Below, in pieces: positions 55,201-64,000 of a stretch of 64,000 nt of DNA. The stretch comes from Anisus vortex. Taxonomy: Eukaryota; Mollusca; Gastropoda; Planorbidae. Where the stretch lies: assembly GCA_949126835.1 (NCBI GenBank), contig OX421501.1, forward strand, positions 1,117,054 to 1,181,053, read 5' to 3'. Position 1 is the stretch's first letter. Each line of letters opens with the position of its first letter. The position numbers and the translations under genes were made by a program. The notes beneath the pieces were generated by a model. It did no database searches, had not been told where the DNA came from, and was given only the letters and a program-made list of their open reading frames with translations.

Positions 55201-58200
55201 GTGCTGATATATTGGGCCAAGAGCTTTCCTGGCATTAGCTTACAAAACTAACGTATGATAGATTAAATTTAACCCCCCCCCCAAATATTGAGTGTATTTA
55301 AGTCTACCCTGCTTATATATATTTATTTATATTTAATACTTGACATTTGTTAGTGAAAGTATATGCCCAGGGCATTATGCTGGCTACAAAGTCAACTTCA
55401 AAGGCAACAAAAACACGTAAACACTGCTTCACAGGCTTTAAGAACCAACAAGGCCTGTAAGCATACTTTAATTTTTTGCATTACCTAGAAAATGCAGAAA
55501 TTGGCTTGGTATTATATATAAGATAAGAATGGACATTTCTTATAGCACTTCTATCCATGCTATTAAATTAGCATGCTCCGTGCGCTCTTGGTGTGATTTG
55601 CAGTGGCATATGTATTGGCCTACAATACCAATGTGCCATATGATCAAGAAAACTATTAGACTTTAAAGTATCCTGTAGAACCAAATTGATCCATGGGGCC
55701 AGTGAAGCAGCACTCACCAGTTTCTGTGGCTACAACATACTAGAGTATTGTGTGGCCAGCACAATGCCCAGCCGCCTTTACTTTACCCCAACCAAAGTCA
55801 GGTACCCATCAGAGCTGGGTAGACTCAGGGACACCCTCCAAATCTGAGAACCAATCCTAGCGTTCACCAGGATTCAAACCCAGGACCTTTGTTATACCAG
55901 CAGAAAACGCAGCCGCTTGGACACCATGCCCCTTATTAGACTTTACCCACCGCTATCTTCATTCATTATGTTCTGATAAATTTGAACCAAAAAAAAATAA
56001 ATATTCCTGCTTGTAGCTACACCTAAAAGCAATGTTGAAGTGAATGCTATTTTCCAATTATGTTTCAGTGGTCTACTTGTAGCATATCTAACTCTGAAGG
56101 AATTAAATCTCAAAGGCTGGAGAATCAACTGGGGACTGTACTACTTCCATAGATTTTGGAGGTAAGCAACCATAACAGACTGAAAACTTGTTACTGCTGA
56201 TAAAAAGCTATAGTTAATTATTAGAATATGTGTTTTTTTTCTGCTATATTTCTTATTTGAAAAATGAAGTTATACATATTTGTTATCAATACTTAGGTTT
56301 TATCTAACAATACCCATTACAATACAATAACCATTTATATTGTGCATCTATCCATGCTCATTTGAATCTGTGGCGCCTTCTTTATGGAACAGTTTAACTC
56401 AGAAACTGAGAGAATCTGAGACAAGAGAATCTTTTAAAAAGAACTTAAAGACCTTTCTCTTTGGCTAATACATCTGCCACTGCAATTCACACCAAGAGCG
56501 CAAATTTAATAGCATGGATAGAAGCACTATCAGAAATTAGCATTATTATTATTATTATGCTATTGCATTTAATATGCTCAATGCAGGCAATTTCCACAAA
56601 TTTGGGTGAAGGCACTAAATCACCAGTTCAAGTGAAAAATCTTTAAACTCTTCTAGATATGCTTTTTTTTTCTTTTCTCAGAATCGTGTGACATTTTATA
56701 ACTATAAAATTGTCTTTTTTTTATATAGCCATCCTTGACTTTTATCACTATCTTGTCCCTGGTTAGAATGAGAAAATATTAAATAAATATCTGCCTGCCA
56801 ACATAACACTTTTAGTTAATATCATGTCATTCACTATATCTGTGTATTACCAGCATTAAGTACACAATTTTTGTGTGTGTGTTTAAGGTTGACACCATCC
56901 TACATGTTGGTCCTGTTATTTGTCCTTGGCCTTCAGAGGTTCATGGGCTACGGGGCATTATGGGATACAGTTCAACCAAATGACCAATCAGCATGTGAAA
57001 AAAACTGGTGGACCAATCTACTGTATGTAAACAATATAGTCAATAGGTATGAGAAGGTGAGAATCTACTTTTTACTCAATGTTACATAGCTATTAAAATA
57101 GAATGCTGTGATGTTGGAATACACTTTGCATGATTTGTCTCATTGTTTTTCCCAGTGTTTTGGTCATTCCTGGTATTTAGCCAATGACATGCAGTTTTTC
57201 TTACTGTCACCTTTAATGTTGATTCCTCTGCATGTGTAAGTATTTAAAAAAAAAAAATCATTAATAATACCTTTGTTTGTTGCTTTTTAAGAAAGTTAAT
57301 GGAAATTATTTTTTTTTATTGTAAAAATAAATTCAACCTGTTGACATTTTAGCAATAAATATAGTCAAAACCATGTGAAATACTATTAATACACATTTGA
57401 TGTTTGTAATTATAATATCTATATAATATTTATATATCTTCTTCTTATCTCATACATTACAGACACTCCTTCTGTAAAAAAAGATTTTTGTACCCTATGC
57501 TATAAATAGATAGTTTATTGGTGTTATAATAAAAAAAATAAAGCAAAAATGTAAATAAATGTTTAAAAAATATGTTGTTTCAGAAACCTATTTTCTGGGT
57601 TAGGAGTTTGCTTCTTTTTTCTGATTGGTCAGTGGGTTTGTACAGCTGTTTTGTCAGTGCACTTTGATTGGCCAACTGTGCTGATTGGTCTTAATGATCA
57701 CATTCAGTAAGTTCATGTTTTACTTAGTTTGTTATATTACCAGTTTAACTCAAAGGCTATTTAGACAAATATTATATATATATTTCTTTTTCTTTTCTTC
57801 ACTGGTCCACAGGGAAATGTCAAATCACTGGATGAAAAACTATTACATAGTTCCATGGTGCAGGATAGGTCCATATGTTGTTGGCATTTTGGCTGGTTAT
57901 ATATTGGCTGAATATCATGGGAAAGTCCCTCTAAACAAGGTAAACAAACAAAACTTGTTGCTTAATTAAAAACATAAATCTGAGTTTTTGTGTTTAAATG
58001 TATAAATATATGATAATGTTGCTCAATATATAACCCCCTCCAAGCCTCTCTGCTCTGGGCAAGCCATCCCACTCTTCTCTAAACTACTTTCTGTTCTCAG
58101 GTGAATTCCATCCCAACATGAGCTGTCCTTCTCCCATCCATTCACAGTTCAAGACTAAACAATCTCTATCCTTTGATTTTAATTTCATTTATGATGTTGC

Positions 58201-60694
58201 TGATATTACCACTGAAACTATATTATATATTTTGTAAGTTTAAATTGTATAGCATATATACTAAAAACATTGCTGTGATCAGCTCAAACTAACTCAATTT
58301 ATCCAATAGTATCTAGTTACACTGGGATGGACAGCTGCTGTTGCAACAGGGCTATTGGTCGTGTATGGTTTGCACGGAGACACAGGCGGGGAGCATGTTA
58401 GCAGCATAGGCGTGGCTGCACTGTACAATGCTGTGGCCAGGTCAGCCTGGGGAGCCTGCGTCTGCTGGGTGGTTGTAGCATGTGTATCAGGATATGGCGG
58501 TAAGCATAAAGAAAAGTAAAGTACTCTTCAGACCAAACTGACCATAGGGCAGGAGAAGCAGTGTTCACCAGTTTCTGTGGCCATGGTATACGAAGGGATG
58601 TGTGACCAGCACAATGCCCAGCTGCCTTTACTTTACCCCAACTAGTGTCAGGTACCCATCAGAGATGGGTAGACTCAGGGGCACCCTCTGTCCCAGGAAA
58701 AAATCCTAGCCTGCACCAGAATTCAAACCCAGAACGTTCGGATCACCAGTCGAATGCGCTGCCACTTGGACACTGTGCCCCATGGCACATTTTTTAGAGA
58801 ATGGTTTAGAATTATGCACTTTCTGTTTTAAAAACTGACATAAAAACAAACAAATGGGAATGATTGTGATATTTACATTAATATAAGCAGGTCTCTAAGA
58901 ATGTGGCATTTAATACATCTAGGATACTTTTGTGATATTTAAATACATTTATATTTTCCTAGTGGCAGTGCAGTAGATTGTCATTCTAAAGGTCTATAGT
59001 TTCAAACTAGGTAAAAAAGCCATTCTGATCCGGAGGGTGTCATTAAGTCTACCCAACTCTGATGGGTGCCTGACAAGAGTTGGGGAAAGTAAACAGGGCA
59101 GGGTATTGTGCTGGCTTCACATTTCCCAGCATTCCATGACCAAGGAAATTGGTGGGCACTGACATATGAAATCATTAGGCTATATTTAGACCTACAATTT
59201 TACTTGTATATTAAGTCAGTAAATACTTCATTCGTTTGCTCTTATCTTATCTTATACATTACAGGCGATCCTTCTATAAAGAAGGTTATTGCGTACTAAG
59301 CTCATCGGTGGTCCGAGTCTAGTCTTGCATTTTTATTAATGTTTTAAATGTTTGCTCTGTCTTATATTTTTTTAGTAAGGTTTTGAGATTTTCAATAAGC
59401 AATTAGCTCTATATCCTTTGATGTAATCTAAAAAATGTATCATCATCCTGATCCAGCAGCCATCTGGGCACTTGCCCTTTAGCCACTAAAATAATGTCTA
59501 TAGACCTACATTTCTAGCATAGAGAATTCTATCCATGCTCTATGCATTTTTTCATTGCTCAATGATAATGTGCTATGAGCTTGCTTATATTTTTGGGCAG
59601 CACTATATAAATAAACGTATAATTATTATTATTAATAGTGAATTAGTAGTGAATTAGTAGTGAATTAGTAGTGAATTAGTAGTAAATTGGTAGTGTTTCA
59701 ATATATACATCACTTACATGTCATCACAATCCCTTTTCATTTTTAAAGTACTAAAATGTTTTTAACAAACTTGTTTCATTAAAGTTGCTGTTAAAAATGT
59801 TATTGGTTTGTTTACATTACATCCCATGGACAGGTCCAGTGAATACAATTCTATCCTGGTCACCTTTTCTCCCACTTGGCAGACTGACCTATATGGTCTA
59901 CCTGATTCATCCATGTCTCATTAAAGTATATTATGGAAATCATGAAGTTCCTGTTTACCTAAATGACACAAATCTGGTAAGACTATACTTTTAGTAAGAC
60001 TATACTTTTAGTAAGACAATACTTTTAGTAAGACAATACTTTTAGTAAGACAATACTTTTAGTAAGACAATACTTTTAGTAAGACTATACTTTTAGTAAG
60101 ACTATACTTTTAGTAAGACTATACTTTTAGTAAGACTATACTTTTAGTAAGACTATACTTTTAGTAAGACTATACTTTTAGTAAGACTATACTTTTAGTA
60201 AGACAATACTTTTAGTAAGACTATACTTTTAGTAAGACTATACTTTTAGTAAGACTATACTTTTAGTTAGTAAGACTATACTTTTAGTAAGACTATACTT
60301 TTAGTAAGACTATACTTTTAGTAAGACTATACTTTTAGTAAGACTATGCTTTTAGTAAGACTATATAAAAATACTTGTTATAAAGTTATATTTTTATTAA
60401 GGACTATAATTTGTAATATTGTACAATATTTATATCAGAAATATACTTTTTACAAAACTATTTTTAGTAAAGCTATACTTTGAAAACTACTATATAAGTA
60501 AGACTAGCTTTATCAAGACATCAAAATCACTCGTTTCAAAATTGTTAAATGTAAACTTTTTCTTTTGTTTCATTTCACAGGTCATCAGTTATCTGGGAAT
60601 CCTAGTTTTCACATATATGACATCATTCATCCTCAACTTGGCTCTGGAATCACCAATGATTGCTTTAGAGAAAATTTTGTTCAGGAAAAGATAA
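50465..60694 (+). CDS. Nose-resistant-to-fluoxetine (NRF-6)-like membrane acyltransferase, complete (15 exons, 815 aa)
   Basis: Family: NRF N-terminal domain followed by an acyltransferase-3 multi-pass domain. In C. elegans, nrf-6 and ndg-4 affect fluoxetine response and lipid/yolk transport; the substrate of most members is unknown. Coding exons: 50465-50912, 51407-51573, 51891-51993, 52184-52280, 53024-53334, 54102-54287, 55023-55119, 56069-56161, 56888-57056, 57156-57235, 57584-57706, 57813-57939, 58310-58499, 59834-59976, 60581-60694. All phases close. The start is ATG 50465 (MNMCSAILCLILLSIFS, signal peptide); a second ATG is two codons later. Typical blocks: SGIRFLSMTWVILGHTY, WYLANDMQFFLLSPLML, WCRIGPYVVGILAGYIL and LGRLTYMVYLIHP. 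A polyadenylation signal AATAAA is at 60771. NRF-like genes are multi-copy in invertebrates, so I give no symbol. Confidence 0.93.
51088..51225 (+). repeat. SINE family 2 copy
   Basis: The head is gaggctagctggtcctgtgg with B box gggttctagcc, followed by ctgcaggagttttgtgccta. The tail is cut short after gatgtaattctatc. In intron 1 of the NRF gene. Confidence 0.75.
52495..52700 (-). repeat. SINE family 1 copy
   Basis: Words ggattgtgtggccaacacat, catctgagctgggtatatag and a head remnant ttgaccaccatgtccc. Lies in intron 4 of the NRF gene, next to a LINE 3' fragment. Confidence 0.6.
52715..52892 (+). mobile_element. LINE 3' fragment
   Basis: Plus-strand copy from the codons for FFxSGIxAWNGLPEQ through the stop and 3' UTR (gcaagactagactcggacca; aataatcttctttataaaag) to tataagataaga. 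Close to the full-length element. Confidence 0.85.
53024..54287 (+). CDS. NRF gene exons 5-6: first membrane helix, loop and start of acyltransferase domain
   Basis: Exon 5 has a helix (ILASIIGVAMVLGSLYDVFY) and then a charged cytoplasmic loop of about 85 residues with many K, E and S. Exon 6 starts the acyltransferase-3 domain: SAISGIRFLSMTWVILGHTY contains the conserved His. The loop sequence is presumably specific to this paralogue. Confidence 0.88.
53502..53665 (+). repeat. SINE family 2 copy
   Basis: The head is ggctggctgatcctctggct, then ccttgcagagtttttggcc, then the LINE-like tail ctctatctagaaggaacgtc. In intron 5 of the NRF gene. Confidence 0.7.
53798..53886. repeat. Short element with ccagcgggca inverted ends
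   Basis: The left end is cccagcgggcacaccacc; the right end complemented is accagcgggcagacc. The inside has ccttgtcgatacgacaagg, itself an inverted repeat. Related to 16355-16450. Confidence 0.55.
54830..54925 (+). repeat. SINE family 1 fragment, decayed
   Basis: cttggcattgtgctggccac and tgtcatggctgcagaaactg match the body of family 1 in plus orientation. In intron 6 of the NRF gene. Confidence 0.5.
55023..58499 (+). CDS. NRF gene exons 7-13: acyltransferase-3 core
   Basis: Seven exons encoding most of the multi-pass domain. In order: ANAVTEFPILLRRWPTDAIS..VDTFFAL; SGLLVAYLTLKELNLKGWRI; LTPSYMLVLLFVLGLQRFMG; CFGHSWYLANDMQFFLLSPL; NLFSGLGVCFFFLIGQWVC; WCRIGPYVVGILAGYILAEY; YLVTLGWTAAVATGLLVVYG. 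At least six hydrophobic helices are visible. In exon 9, donor gtgaga at 57057 is chosen over gtatga at 57046 because only it keeps the next exon in frame. Confidence 0.9.
55500..55660 (-). repeat. LINE/SINE 3' piece, inverted relative of 56475-56560
   Basis: agcacttctatccatgctat and gtgcgctcttggtgtgattt are the complement of words at 56475-56545 (caccaagagcgcaaatttaa; agcatggatagaagcac). Both flank exon 8 of the NRF gene, in opposite orientation. Confidence 0.5.
55665..55935 (-). repeat. SINE family 1 copy
   Basis: Full-length family 1 in intron 7: gatccatggggccagtgaag, gtgtggccagcacaatgccc, aggtacccatcagagctggg, B-box region ggattcaaacccaggacc, ending near cgcttggacaccatgcccc. Confidence 0.8.
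56360..56570 (+). mobile_element. 3' end of a second LINE family
   Basis: A short frame reads APSLWNSLTQKLRESETRES then FKKNLKTFLFG, which is the usual C-terminal ending (W-N-S-L-P ... F-K-x-x-L-K-T-x-L-F) of CR1/L2/Rex1-type ORF2. A 3' UTR and an (att)n tail at 56540-56560 follow. A similar (att)n end is at about 59590-59640. Different from the full-length LINE above. Confidence 0.6.
57438..57500 (-). mobile_element. LINE 3' tail fragment, decayed
   Basis: cttatctcatacattacaga then cactccttctgtaaaaaa match the inverted LINE 3' end. In intron 10 of the NRF gene. Confidence 0.5.
58515..58785 (-). repeat. SINE family 1 copy
   Basis: gaccatagggcaggagaagc, gtgtgaccagcacaatgccc, aggtacccatcagagatggg, attcaaacccagaacg, and end gccacttggacactgtgccc. 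In intron 13 of the NRF gene. Confidence 0.8.
58960..59170 (+). repeat. SINE family 1 copy, decayed
   Basis: gtggcagtgcagtagattgt (head), gtctacccaactctgatggg and gcagggtattgtgctggctt (body). Same intron as the previous copy but in opposite orientation, so the two could pair as an inverted repeat in the transcript. Confidence 0.6.
59240..59350 (-). mobile_element. LINE 3' fragment
   Basis: tcttatcttatcttatacat, then ggcgatccttctataaagaa and gctcatcggtggtccgagtc. Truncated just inside ORF2. In intron 13 of the NRF gene. Confidence 0.75.
59360..59640 (+). mobile_element. Probable LINE 3' UTR with (att)n tail
   Basis: gggcagcactatataaataa then acgtataattattattatta is a typical 3' end of L2/Rex1-type LINEs. 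No coding part is left. Confidence 0.45.
59641..59695. repeat. 11-bp microsatellite-like repeat
   Basis: gtgaattagta repeated about five times (the last unit is variant). Confidence 0.8.
59834..60694 (+). CDS. NRF gene exons 14-15: end of acyltransferase domain
   Basis: Exon 14 (59834-59976) encodes WSPFLPLGRLTYMVYLIHPC and ends VYLNDTNL. Exon 15 (60581-60694) encodes VISYLGILVFTYMTSFILNL, then ALESPMIALEKILFRKR and TAA. YxVYLIHP and LESPxxxLEK are conserved at the end of this family. Reading past exon 14 gives V R L Y F stop, so exon 14 must be spliced. Its acceptor (catggacag) has a poor pyrimidine tract. Confidence 0.92.
59977..60365 (+). repeat. 17-bp array starting exactly at the exon 14 donor, 23 GTAAGA sites
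   Basis: The unit gtaagactatactttta begins at the first intronic base and repeats with 17-bp spacing (59977, 59994, 60011 ... 60355), with one 4-bp insertion before 60270. I count 23 GTAAGA words. Units vary at one position (actat/acaat). Each repeat starts with a strong donor hexamer. Confidence 0.93.
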
Positions 60695-60879
60695 CTTTGA
60701 GATTTCTGCAATACTTCATTACAACTAGTTTTGTAAATACATGATAACATGTTACTTTTGTTCATTATAAAATAAAAACTGTCTATTCATAATTAACTAG
60801 GCTGTATGGTCTATTTGTTATAATTTCAATTTTCCTTTTGTTATTATTTCCCCCCAAAAAGTATCACTTACAGACATAA

Positions 60880-61415
60880 TTGGTGAAGCATTATTTACTA
60901 GTTTTATGTGACTGTGGCATACCAGGGGATCAAGTAGCCAGCACAATACCTTGACTTACTTGACTTGTTTCCTTGTGGAACAAAGGGCCTGAGCAACACG
61001 TCTCCAACACACTCGGTTCTGAGCAGATTTCTTTAGTTCACTTCATGTCATGCCGCACTGCTTCATTTCTTCCTGCACGATCGTCTCCATGTTGTCCTGG
61101 GCCTGCCAGCTTTTCTTTGAGCCCTGTGGGTTCCACTGGAGAGCTTGTCTCGTGATGTTGTCAGCTGGCTTTCTGAGAGATTGGCCAATCCATTTCTGTC
61201 TAGCTATCTGTTCGTTGATAGGATCTTGTTTTTCATTCTTTATCCAGCACAATACAAAGCCACTTTAACTCAGATATTGTCAGGTACCTCCCTAAGAACT
61301 GAGTAGACCCCCACCCCGACCCTGGGAAAATGTACCTTGGTGTCTAACCAGGATTCAAATCCAAGACCTTCAGAACAGCAATGTGAATGCTCTGCCACCA
61401 CTAGACCATGTCAAA
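60880..61415 (-). repeat. SINE family 1 copy split by a LINE fragment
   Basis: The left part (60880-60949) and right part (61244-61415) together make one family 1 SINE: gtgaagcattatttactagt and then attgtcaggtacctccctaa, head tctgccaccactagaccatg. The 294-bp insert between them is flanked by a 12-bp duplication. Confidence 0.75.
60950..61243 (-). mobile_element. 5'-truncated LINE of another family, inserted in the SINE
   Basis: The minus strand encodes RQKWIGQSLRKPADNITRQA then LQWNPQG, a C-terminal block common in RTE-like or related endonuclease/RT elements of molluscs and fish. The frame then continues to an ATG-less end and a short 3' tail (caagtcaagtaagtcaa). The 12-bp target duplication ccagcacaatac is at 60938-60949 and 61244-61255. 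Clade not assigned. Confidence 0.75.
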
Positions 61416-61819
61416 AGGGTGCAAATGTATTTTAGTAGTATAGTAAATAAAGTATCCCATCAGATACTTTCAGATACATCAGATTCCTAAAAGTTAAGTT
61501 TCACTTTGAGTCAATATGACTGATAGGGTAAGGTAAGTTTTTTTTCAGTGGATTTAGCATCTAGCAATGTAACATCTTCAGCCCAAACACGTTTCCTTCT
61601 CAATAACTTATTGTACCTTCATAGTGTAATGTTTTCAAGACCTTTTACTTTGTCTAAGTCTGCTCAAAAAAATAGTTAGAGTTCATTTAACATTTTTGCA
61701 CTGGGGCAGGCATAGCCCATCAGTGACATAGGCTTTGAATTGATGTAGAGTTATAGAGGTTTACTAAATAACTGGTTACCCCCAGCTACTATGAAAGTTC
61801 ATTACTTGTTTATTTTTAG

Positions 61820-61952
61820 ATCATTTGCTGGGCTCTAAACTTGTTATATCATTTGCTGGGCTCTAAACTTTTTATATCATTTGCTGGGCTCTAAACTTGT
61901 TATATCATTTGCTGGGCTCTAAACTTTTTATATCATTTGCTGGGCTCTAAAC
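61820..61952. repeat. 28-bp minisatellite, 5 copies
   Basis: Unit atcatttgctgggctctaaa then cttgttat, starting at 61820, 61848, 61876, 61904 and 61932 (last partial). Units alternate cttgttat and ctttttat. Confidence 0.9.
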
Positions 61953-62650
61953 CAATATGAAAACAAAAACCATTCGATTCTCATTCTTTATCACACAATT
62001 ATAAAATTTTGTATAAAACAAACCATATTTTTTTCAGACCATTTATTTTCAACAAAATATTTCAAACATAACATAAATCACACATTATTAAATGTATAAC
62101 CGGTAAATTGTTTTGATGAAATAAACAAGTGGAGAAATGTAAAATACACAAGTTAATACAGAGAGTTCTGTGATGCTGATTAGGAGAAAGATAATATCAA
62201 GATTTATTTATATCCAAGCATCATGAACTCTACCAATTATCAAAAGTATAGAAGGAGCGTCTGTAATGTATAAGATAAAGCTTAGAATATGGCAAGTTTG
62301 ATCAAAATGTCCCAAAAGGCTTAAAAAGTTGAGCCTCCTGGACTCAATGAAAGCAGAAAGAACTTTAAAGAAGAGAAAAGCAAGGATTATTATTTAATAA
62401 TTTATGACACATTTTTCCACCTTAGTTTCTCAGAAAACTAACAAATTCTTACAAATTTCTCAACATACATTGATGGCTCAGGTGCACAATTTAATTTTCA
62501 ATAAGTAAATACTCCACTATCTAAAGGTACAAAGTCATTATTTTGAAGAAAGAGTTCCCCCCCCCCCCGTCCCCAATGGCGTTCATGAATATTAGTTTAT
62601 ACGCTGCCATTATGCTCAACCTTTAGAAAGTTGTTTAAGTACTTGAGTAT

Positions 62651-62799
62651 ATTTGACTTGATGGTTTACGGATGTTCCTTCTCATTAGAAGATTATTACA
62701 TCCACTAGGCCCAAAACTCTTGCAGGGCGGCAGGGCTAGAACCCGGGGCCGTTTTGTTTGACAGTCTGGTGTACTAACCACAGGACCAGCCGGCCTCAC
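62651..62799 (-). repeat. SINE family 2 copy
   Basis: On the minus strand: head gtgaggccggctggtcctgt, B box gggttctagccctgccgcc, ctgcaagagttttgggccta, and LINE-like tail ataatcttctaatgagaagg. Good head, so the family is clear. Confidence 0.8.
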
Positions 62800-62875
62800 T
62801 AAAATTTGAAAGGAAATATTTTTAAGATGCTAAATAGTGATAATATGAAAAGTTTCTATTGACTTTGCACCTTTT

Positions 62876-63217
62876 GAAAGTGGACTATCAAAGTGTTCCT
62901 AGTGTACTCTTTTGAAAGTGGACTATCAAAGTGTTCCTAGTGTACTCTTTTGAAAGTGGACTATCAAAGTGTTCCTAGTGTACTCTTTTGAAAGTGGACT
63001 ATCAAAGTGTTCCTAGTGTACCCTTTTGAAAGTGGACTATCAAAGTGTTCCTAGCGTACTCTTTTGAAAGTGGACTATCAAAGTGTTCCTAGTGTACTCT
63101 TTTGAAAGTGGACTATCAAAGTGTTCCTAGTGTACTCTTTTGAAAGTGGACTATCAAAGTGTTCCTAGTGTACTCTTTTGAAAGTGGACTATCAAAGTGT
63201 TCGTTGAATATTTTCTT
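62876..63217. repeat. 38-bp minisatellite, 9 copies
   Basis: Unit gaaagtggactatcaaagtg then ttcctagtgtactctttt, from 62876 to the last start at 63180. Nearly identical copies (two single-base variants seen), so expansion was recent. Confidence 0.92.
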
Positions 63218-64000
63218 TCCAACGCATAAAGGAGTTATTGTGAAAAAAAAGCAATTTTTTTTAACCTAAATATTTGATGTTGATCCGACCCTTTAGCTAG
63301 GTCAGTGCTGCACAACCATTGCTAAAAACCATAAACATTAAACCTTATCTCTGTTTAGGTCAACACATTCATATATAAAGATATAAACAAACCAAGGATT
63401 ATATATTATATATACATTTATGACTTTTACATTCCACCTTCATGGGCAGACAACAACACAGATGTTATCTATTTAAAAAAAAAGGATGTCTGAAAATATA
63501 AAATGAAAAGTGCATGATGCTGAAAATGATCTATCAATTGCACTATAATATAGGTCAACAAGGCACAGGAAGTGATTAAAAGAGTGTAAACTACACCTTT
63601 TTAATCACTAATAGTTTATAACAAGTTATTCAACAGGTATGGTACTGGTAGTCTTATTTTTTCACTGGTGGACAACCCATTCTGTTTTACTTTTCCCAGC
63701 AAACACACGTTGTTCCCAATCAAAAGATATGAGCACTCAAGAGAAATAGACTCTTAGCACCGTCGGGGCAACACATGACCTGCGTCTACCTTAGAGCCCA
63801 GTTTATAATTTATTAGCCAATCAGATGGAAACACTAATCATATCAATGGTTTATCACAGGTTGGTCAATTTGTGCCATTATAAAAACACAATCACAAGTT
63901 CAGGGGCATTATCAAACACAAAAACATCAACGGCGAAGGTTTTCATGGTGAACGAAATAAAGACAATATAATGACCTTTTTTTTTAACTTTACTTATTAA

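Larger units (their letters stand above)
60777..64000. other. Intergenic, repeats only
   Basis: After the NRF 3' UTR no gene is supported. The region holds a SINE split by a second LINE fragment (60880-61415), two minisatellites (61820 and 62876), a SINE 2 copy (62651) and a bare LINE tail at 62248-62280 (agaaggagcgtctgtaatgt; ataagata). Confidence 0.7.

Noticed and set aside
58030..58210. Possible LINE C-terminal fragment in NRF intron 12
   Set aside because: The frame hints at an F-K-T-K ending but is too weak to distinguish from chance.

Overview
This is a stretch of animal nuclear DNA: AT-rich, with intron-split genes bounded by GT/AG, polyadenylation signals and dense retrotransposon, SINE, MITE and minisatellite content. 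A PHD-finger CR1/L2-type LINE carrying a 2A peptide, several tRNA-derived SINEs and the family make-up of the genes fit a lophotrochozoan, most likely a mollusc (gastropod plausible). I cannot name the species.

Three host genes can be traced exon by exon with every splice phase closing. (1) SEC16, the scaffold of ER exit sites, runs on the minus strand from its ATG at 13541 down to 1061. Twelve coding exons (about 1380 residues) are present, covering the N-terminal Gln-rich region, a Tyr/Arg-rich linker, the central conserved domain and the start of the ACE1 region; the C-terminal exons lie beyond the left edge. (2) PRPF38B, a spliceosomal PRP38-family protein, runs on the plus strand at 31154-39308: 8 coding exons, 478 residues, complete, with an RS-rich tail. 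(3) A nose-resistant-to-fluoxetine (NRF-6)-type multi-pass membrane acyltransferase runs on the plus strand at 50465-60694: 15 coding exons, 815 residues, complete. SEC16 and PRPF38B are head to head, separated by about 17 kb of mostly repetitive DNA. The three genes have unrelated jobs (vesicle budding, splicing, lipid/xenobiotic handling) and no functional link between them is visible.

Between SEC16 and PRPF38B is a nearly complete LINE (about 20.9-30.75 kb) whose ORF1 has a canonical 2A ribosome-skipping peptide and a PHD finger, and whose endonuclease/RT ORF2 has no usable ATG and overlaps ORF1 by 17 nt in the +1 frame. A 6285-bp LTR retrotransposon with nearly identical 620-bp LTRs and a 4-bp target-site duplication splits ORF2. 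That LTR element has one intact 897-codon ORF (Gag, protease, integrase remnants, a membrane segment) and no reverse transcriptase, so it should be non-autonomous.

From 39.3 to 50.4 kb is a gene-free region of LINE 3' fragments, hAT-like MITEs and a relic of a P-element-like transposon (THAP exon, 91-92 bp terminal inverted repeats, 8-bp target duplication). One SINE family carries the same 3' tail as the LINE. From 60.8 to 64 kb the DNA is repeats and minisatellites only.

The most unusual recurring signal is that all three genes have a tandem array built on a splice donor: 4 x 21 bp in SEC16, 3 x 50 bp in PRPF38B, and 23 GTAAGA sites at about 17-bp spacing in the NRF gene. SEC16 also has a duplicated acceptor. 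In each case only the exon-proximal copy of the donor (or acceptor) keeps the reading frame open; the next copy adds an immediate in-frame stop.
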